A DNA stretch of 64,000 nt from Sipunculus nudus. Taxonomy: Eukaryota; Annelida; Sipuncula; Golfingiida; Sipunculidae. Positions within the stretch are counted from its first letter, which is position 1, and each line of letters begins with the position of its first letter. The stretch is taken from NCBI GenBank assembly GCA_026874595.1, contig CM049322.1, positions 27,312,840 through 27,376,839 on the forward strand, in the 5' to 3' direction. This document shows positions 58,356 through 64,000 of the stretch, in pieces. The notes beneath the pieces are model-generated. The model was not told the DNA's origin and did not search any database. It worked only from the letters and a program-made list of their open reading frames with translations. Position numbers and translations under genes: made by a program.

Positions 58356-60029
58356 ATCACCAGGTCTGACTAGGGGGTATTAAATAAGGCAGTCTGGTGC
58401 ACTGTATTGGCTCCTATAAGGTGCACCGTATTTGTAAAGTGGTAATCTCAAAGATGGAATAAATGATCTAGAGTGAATATTATGAAAAAAAAAATAGTTA
58501 TCTTTAAAGGAGCTGCGGATTAGGGACTTCATTCAGGGACCCGGATTATCTAGAGCCCTGAAATAAATCAATGAGAAAGTTGTTGTATAAAACTAATGAT
58601 GGTCAGTTATGAGTTAAATGAACATGTTTATTGCATATGATACAAAACACTTATTTTGTTACAAATTTGATCACACTGTTCAAATTTAATAAATGATTAC
58701 GGCAAAACCCGCCATGACCTAAGCATCTGGGTGTCAGTTTGCTAAAAAATAATACATTACATCACTTTAACAGTTATCTTTTTATTTGGACTGAATGGTT
58801 TCCTTTACAATCAAGTTTTCATATGATAACATATCAATTGTGGAAGCACACCTGATGGCTTCCCGCGTTTGTGCATGTTAATTTTTTATTAAAACTCTGA
58901 GAGCACTTGGGGGGGGGGGGATCAGGCAACTGAAAAAAAAAGAATTGAATTTCAGCCTAATTTAAAAACACATAACATGAAAACATATAAGAACACATAA
59001 CATGAGGCCGTGAGAAGATGTGGAAAAAGTAGTATGTAGAGGACTGGTTTCAACCAGTGTCACAAATTAATTTATACAAATTGTGCTGCAACTACTGGAT
59101 TGTTCCCGTCTCTTTTATTCTGTGTGCAGAATATTTAATGGTCTCATTGAATTTTAGAGGTTCTTCAATAAATATAATTGCATCATGGTGCTTTTACTAA
59201 TATAAATCGACATTAATCTCCGAACCTTTAAATCCAAGGATACAGTTCCCCCTGTGAACATTTGTGCCTCCGTGCACCTTCTCGTGTTGCTCTTTGTTTG
59301 TCAGACGGCTTGCTGGGCTTTCAAACATGCAGGTTTACTTTACATCATATGACGGGATAACGACTACAGACGATATTTTTCCTATAAGGTCTGGATCAAG
59401 GGAGGTTCATGCAACTGGGGAGTAATAACTGTGAATTGGTTCAAGCAAATCAACTCGTAGTATACATGCACAACTGAAGAATTAACTGCCATAGAAAATG
59501 CTCCTAGTAGTACGGTATATCTCTTTATTTTATTCACAGTGATTCATGTGAAGGAGGCTGACTGCGGGCCGCTGACCACATGCACTCCTGAAGATATGTT
59601 TGTGTGACCCGTAAACGTTCCTGCATGACGATGTAGAATTTAATTAACTGATTGCTTGTATATACTCTATCAATTTGATAAAAGGGCTCCAGCTTGAAGA
59701 ACAACAAGGTTCACAAGCATAACCGTTTTCTGCCTCACAATTTACAATAAAAAAGGAAACAAGAAATGTATAAAATTAGCTCAGTGTAAATGTTAGTATT
59801 TATTTTTCTCAACCTTAAATATAAAAAGACACAAAATATTTTATTTCCGGAAAGTAATGTGAAATAGGCTTTGAAGCCATATACATAAATTCATCTCAAT
59901 TTGTCATAGTTTTAAAATGATTGACTAAAAAGTAAAATCTAAATGTATAAATCGGTCATTTTTTATTGATAACATATTGTTATTGGTAAGAATCTCCCTC
60001 TCCAGCCTCCCAGGTCCATATATTGGTGA
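58356..60029. other. No gene recognised
   Basis: AT-rich DNA with a short poly-G run near 58912. No supported coding, RNA or repeat feature. Confidence 0.45.
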
Positions 60030-60440
60030 GGATCTAAAGTGTTAACAACTTTGCTTTTATGCATGTTTAGGGTACTATGGCGCCCTATTAGCCACTTTGC
60101 TTTTTTACATGTTTAGGGTACATTAGCGCCCTGTTAGCCACTTTGTTTTTATACATGTTTAGGGTGATTTAGCGCCCTGTTAACCACTTTGCTTTCATAC
60201 ATGTTTAGGGTACTATGCACCCTGTTAGCCACTTTGTTTTTATACATGTTTAGGTACTTTAGCGCCCTGTTAACCACTTTGTTTTTATACATGTTTAGGG
60301 TACTTTAGCGCCCTGTTAACCACTTTGCTTTCATACATGTTTAGAATACTATGGCGCCCTGTTAGCCACTTTGCTTTTTATTCATGTTTAGGGTACATTA
60401 GCGCCCTGTTAGCCACTTTTCATTCATATACTTATGATAC
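60030..60440 (+). repeat. 46-bp minisatellite
   Basis: About eight copies of CCCTGTTAGCCACTTTGTTT + TTATACATGTTTAGGGTACTTTAGCG with small length changes. Confidence 0.93.
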
Positions 60441-61361
60441 TTTAGCCTAAGGCCTTGTTATCTCCTGATGTGAAAATGTCCACCAATACCAGGTCATCAA
60501 TCTAAAGGTTTATATAACATCAAGTATGCCGTCTATCATGTACTCCATTGAAATTACAGACAATTGTGCGCCCTGATTCCTTTTGTACGAAGTACGAAGC
60601 CAAATGAAATAATGTTTGCAATCTCCACCAGAGGTCACTCAACACGTGCGAGAAGCGTATCTGTAGCGACCTCTGGTGAGGTTTTATTGTACCCTTTTCT
60701 CCACCAAAGGTCTCTTTGTTTCGAAAGGTATATCCCAAAGTTAAGACCCAATAACAGTTATAATTGGGGCCTGAGGCACTAGTGTGTTCCTTGGGTTTAA
60801 GCTCCCCGAATCATATAAGGTCAAGACTGCTTCAACTACTGGAATGCACATATTGATCGAGACCTAAAGCCCAGAGTCAGATATAAATAGTATTTAATAC
60901 CATTGGGGGAGGGGGGTCCATATACAATGTTATTACAATAAGCTCTGCAGAGAACTGAGAAAACCTGTCTCAAACCACAGAGCATCTAAGTCAAATTAGT
61001 GGACTGAAAAAAAAAGTGCCCATGCAGTATGTAATTTATGTTTTGTATGTCCAGGCACATACAATGCGTACCAGGATCTTTTTTTTTTTTTTTTTGCTCG
61101 AGTCGATTCAAACAGCTGTTTTTGTACCCTGCACATATTCACAGTTAAAAATATAGATTTCCTGACGTAACGGAGCAGATAATCAGCTTTAAAGTTAAGT
61201 GTATTTTTTTTACCTATAGCCCTCGGCCTAGGTCAGGTCATTTTGTCTTCAATATACGTCCACATGGACACGTACTAAAATAATTGTAACCCGGAAAGTG
61301 AAAAAAAATATTATTATATATATACATTAAAAAATCTAAGGTAGGAGGGTTCGTACGGTAT
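60441..61361. other. No gene; one inverted repeat
   Basis: CACCAGAGGTC (60626-60636) and GACCTCTGGTG (60668-60678) form a perfect 11-bp inverted pair around ACACGTGCGAGAAGCG. A poly-T run lies near 61078. Otherwise unassigned. Confidence 0.5.
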
Positions 61362-64000
61362 TAGCGACAGCTTGTCACCCCAAATGTCGATTTTAGATAT
61401 ACTGAAGACGATGGGGTGACAGTACAAGCTATTGGGTTCGCATCAATTCTAGTACGTGCAGATGTGCACGCCATTTCTGACACTAATTTTTCATTTTCAT
61501 CTACTTCTCGAGCTGTCATTTTCCTGAGTTAAGACAAAAAGTGACGTTATTCTGTTGGCGAAAATAATAATTATTACATCCATGGTTGACTTACGTGTAT
61601 TCGTGCAGCAGTTTTTAATACCGAGGCTAGTTTTACTCGAAAAACTCGTCTCCACGTCTGTCAGCGGGAGAACCATAACTTCCGGTAGGGGATTCCCAAA
61701 CGGCTATGTGTAAAACTCGGAAGTCGGAAGTCGGAAGCAAGGATTTTTTAAAATAAAGTAATGATCGAAGCATAATTAAAATGCTACTACATCAATGGAA
61801 GGTACCATTTTATGTTTATTGATAGAATAAGGTTTTTTCTATCATAATGCAAAAATCAAAGTTATCCATCCGAAGTTATAGACTATTTTTTTTTCTCGGA
61901 AATGCCCGATTATGGTCCAGATGTGTAAAACTCGGAAGCCAGTATTGGCTAATGCACTGGTCATCATATCGTCAGCAAACGTGTCAAGCATTTTCAATTA
62001 TTTCAATATGACATATATTTCATAAACTCAATCTGTTTTTTAACATTCATGATGCTGTTTTTTTATAATATATTATATTGATATTTTATTTCATTTGTAA
62101 AACAAGATTATATTAACTCATCAATATTTAACGCTGTTACGAATTTTATGTTGGTGGGAAAGTTCAGTAAATGTTTAAAAATAAATTGTTACATAGCAAA
62201 TGTTACAGATATAACACATTCTGTTTAATTAAGAACCTGGTACCAGCAACTATTTTGTTCGGAGAGGATGTCCGAAAGCGCACGGTACTACTGTATCGAG
62301 AATTCCGACTATAGTCCGGTTAATTTTGTTTTCTGAGGATAAAAATATAAGAATCAAATAAAAATAGTCAGTATACACGGAATATTCAGATAAAGATTTT
62401 TATAAGGATCAAAATATATTGAATTTTCATATTTGTTCAACGTATGGGAAATATATTACTGTTTTTATTTTGAATGACATCGTAATTTATTACTATTTTT
62501 AATGCCGTATTAGGGTTTATTATAACATATTTATTATTCAGTGGTGCATCCATAGAGGGCGCAAGCCCGTTCAGACGTAATATCTCTCATTTTATCGAGT
62601 TATTTTCCAATTAATTCGTAATTAATTTTCCTTTCTTTTTCAGATTACTTTTTTTATTCCCCAGCAATTTCATTATTATATTTTTTACTTTCCAATTCAT
62701 AAGTTTGTGATTTACTCCACTATGAGAGCATCCAAATATAAACTAGTATATTGAGGAATCTCCCCCCCCCCCCCCCCCCCCCCCCCCCATCGCATTACCG
62801 TGCGAGTCATGCACGGTCTCCCACAGAGCTGAGCTCGGGGTGGGATCGACCGTGAAAAATCTCACGCCTCCTCGGCTGATACTCAGACTCACGCACTGTG
62901 CTCTGCTGCCCGAGCCTGGGCGCTCACAGATCACAAAAGTCGGTCAAATGCAAAGATTGTCATAAGATTTAAACATATTAATTATTTGACAACGAGTACT
63001 ACCTTTAAATAGTGACATTTTGAAAGTTATAAATGTATAGACGCGCGTTTCATCATTGACATTAACATGTTATGAACTTTTGAATATTTGGACTTTCCAG
63101 TTTATACCGTAATTTTATAGAAATATAAATATTAAAGCCCAACAACATCAGGTTTTAATATATTGTTCAAAAACATGTAGGAGAATAGTTGCGGAACAGA
63201 AAATCCTCATATTCATTTGTTTTAGGTGCCTCAAAATGTCTTCTTAACATTGCATATTTTAAAAATTAATCCCTTTCCATACCCTCCCCATGTAAATATA
63301 AATATCTTTAACAAAAACAAAGCTCAAGATGGGGTGAAATATATTACGTGAAAATAAACCCACACATATGTATATATATATTAAACTAACAAATAAAAAA
63401 ATTAAGAAGTTATAGTTTTTCGATTATGTATCACGTATTGTATTATACACTCATTAAAAGCAGAATCATGCATAAGCAATTTTAATATTTGCATGCAGCT
63501 ATAATTATAATGAAACTGCATTTGAGCTGTGGCTCTTAACTGACCACAAGTTAACAAGTGCGTCTCTGTGACTTCCGAGTTATACACATTGGATCACATC
63601 CCAGCACTTCTGCCTGAAATCCGAGATGGCTTCCGAGCACAAAATCATCCATAACTTTCAGATTAAAGAATGGATCACCATTATTCTTCACAGAATGATA
63701 ATAAAGATCTTATTCTATCGGGGAAAAATCAAAATGGTATTGAAGCGTTAGCATTTTGTACATGCTTTAAACTTGCTTTATTTATAAGACATTCCTTGGT
63801 TTCCGGCTTCCGGCTTCCGACTTCCAAGTTTACATACACGACCGCGCCATGACACCTTTAGTTTTGAATGAGAAGTACCGCTTCACGTGAATCGGTGCCA
63901 CAGTGATGAAAGGAGGTAAAAAATGTAATTATTTTTGTGTAACAACATTTCTTCTTCGATATTAAGCACATATAATACGACTTTATAAGCCTGTGATGCC
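61362..64000 (-). mobile_element. MULE-like element, copy 2 (inverted, cut by window end)
   Basis: Reverse-complement match of 13454-16064 over its whole length, from TAGCGACAGCTTGTCACCCC at 61362 to the window edge. Differences include single-base changes, small indels, and an expanded poly-C run (about 27 bases at 62762-62788) where copy 1 has a short G-run. The missing last stretch (about 134 bp) should lie just beyond 64000. The nine bases before it (61353-61361) are GTACGGTAT. Confidence 0.9.

Noticed and set aside
62743-62934. 63-residue minus-strand ORF and a possible structured RNA gene in the MULE-like copy
   Set aside because: The ORF is driven by a poly-C run and is not kept in the other copy. 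The GC-rich island has partial B-box likeness (GGTCGATCCC) but no matching A box or tRNA fold, so no RNA gene is called.

Overview
The window looks like intron-rich, repeat-crowded DNA from a metazoan, most likely a bivalve or other mollusc. The grounds are an animal-type spliced gene whose tiny exons obey GT/AG rules, decayed animal LINE and Gypsy elements, hAT- and pogo-type elements, and a relic of the SWIM/YqaJ protein family that I know mainly from marine invertebrates. The species cannot be read from the sequence. No bacterial operons, rRNA, tRNA or CRISPR were seen.

One host gene organises most of the window: RIDA (reactive intermediate imine deaminase A, also called UK114), on the minus strand. 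Its six coding exons (44590-44654, 40202-40307, 37355-37409, 18891-18959, 7760-7815, 5162-5221) total 411 nt, keep phase across all five introns and encode 136 residues. No exon is long enough to show up as an ORF. The gene is spread over 39.5 kb because its introns hold nested repeats. Intron 5 holds two 27-bp satellites. Intron 4 holds a decayed LINE split by a 2.7-kb transposon, an RT-derived 37-bp minisatellite, and a TA-flanked TIR element. Intron 3 (18.4 kb) holds a Gypsy RT relic, a 3.3-kb TIR element with 8-bp target duplication, a SWIM/YqaJ pseudogene, two TA-flanked MITEs and a pogo relic. Intron 1 holds two hAT-like MITEs.

Upstream of RIDA (45975-58122) lies a 12.1-kb composite of a chromodomain-bearing Gypsy LTR retrotransposon. 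It has a full 5' LTR, two apparently identical gag-less pol bodies separated by 5'-truncated LTRs, a third body deleted entirely, and a nearly full 3' LTR. It sits in a 32-bp minisatellite and is flanked by a TGTATA duplication. Both pol copies carry the same stop codon inside the protease.

The right end (58.1-64 kb) has no gene. It holds the rest of the 32-bp minisatellite, a 46-bp minisatellite, and an inverted second copy of the 2.7-kb element from 13.3-16.1 kb, cut by the window edge. Dispersed non-coding repeat families (called X, Y, Z and W here) fill much of the rest.

All coordinates and motifs come from reading the sequence by eye. Family names rest on remembered motifs, not on a database search.
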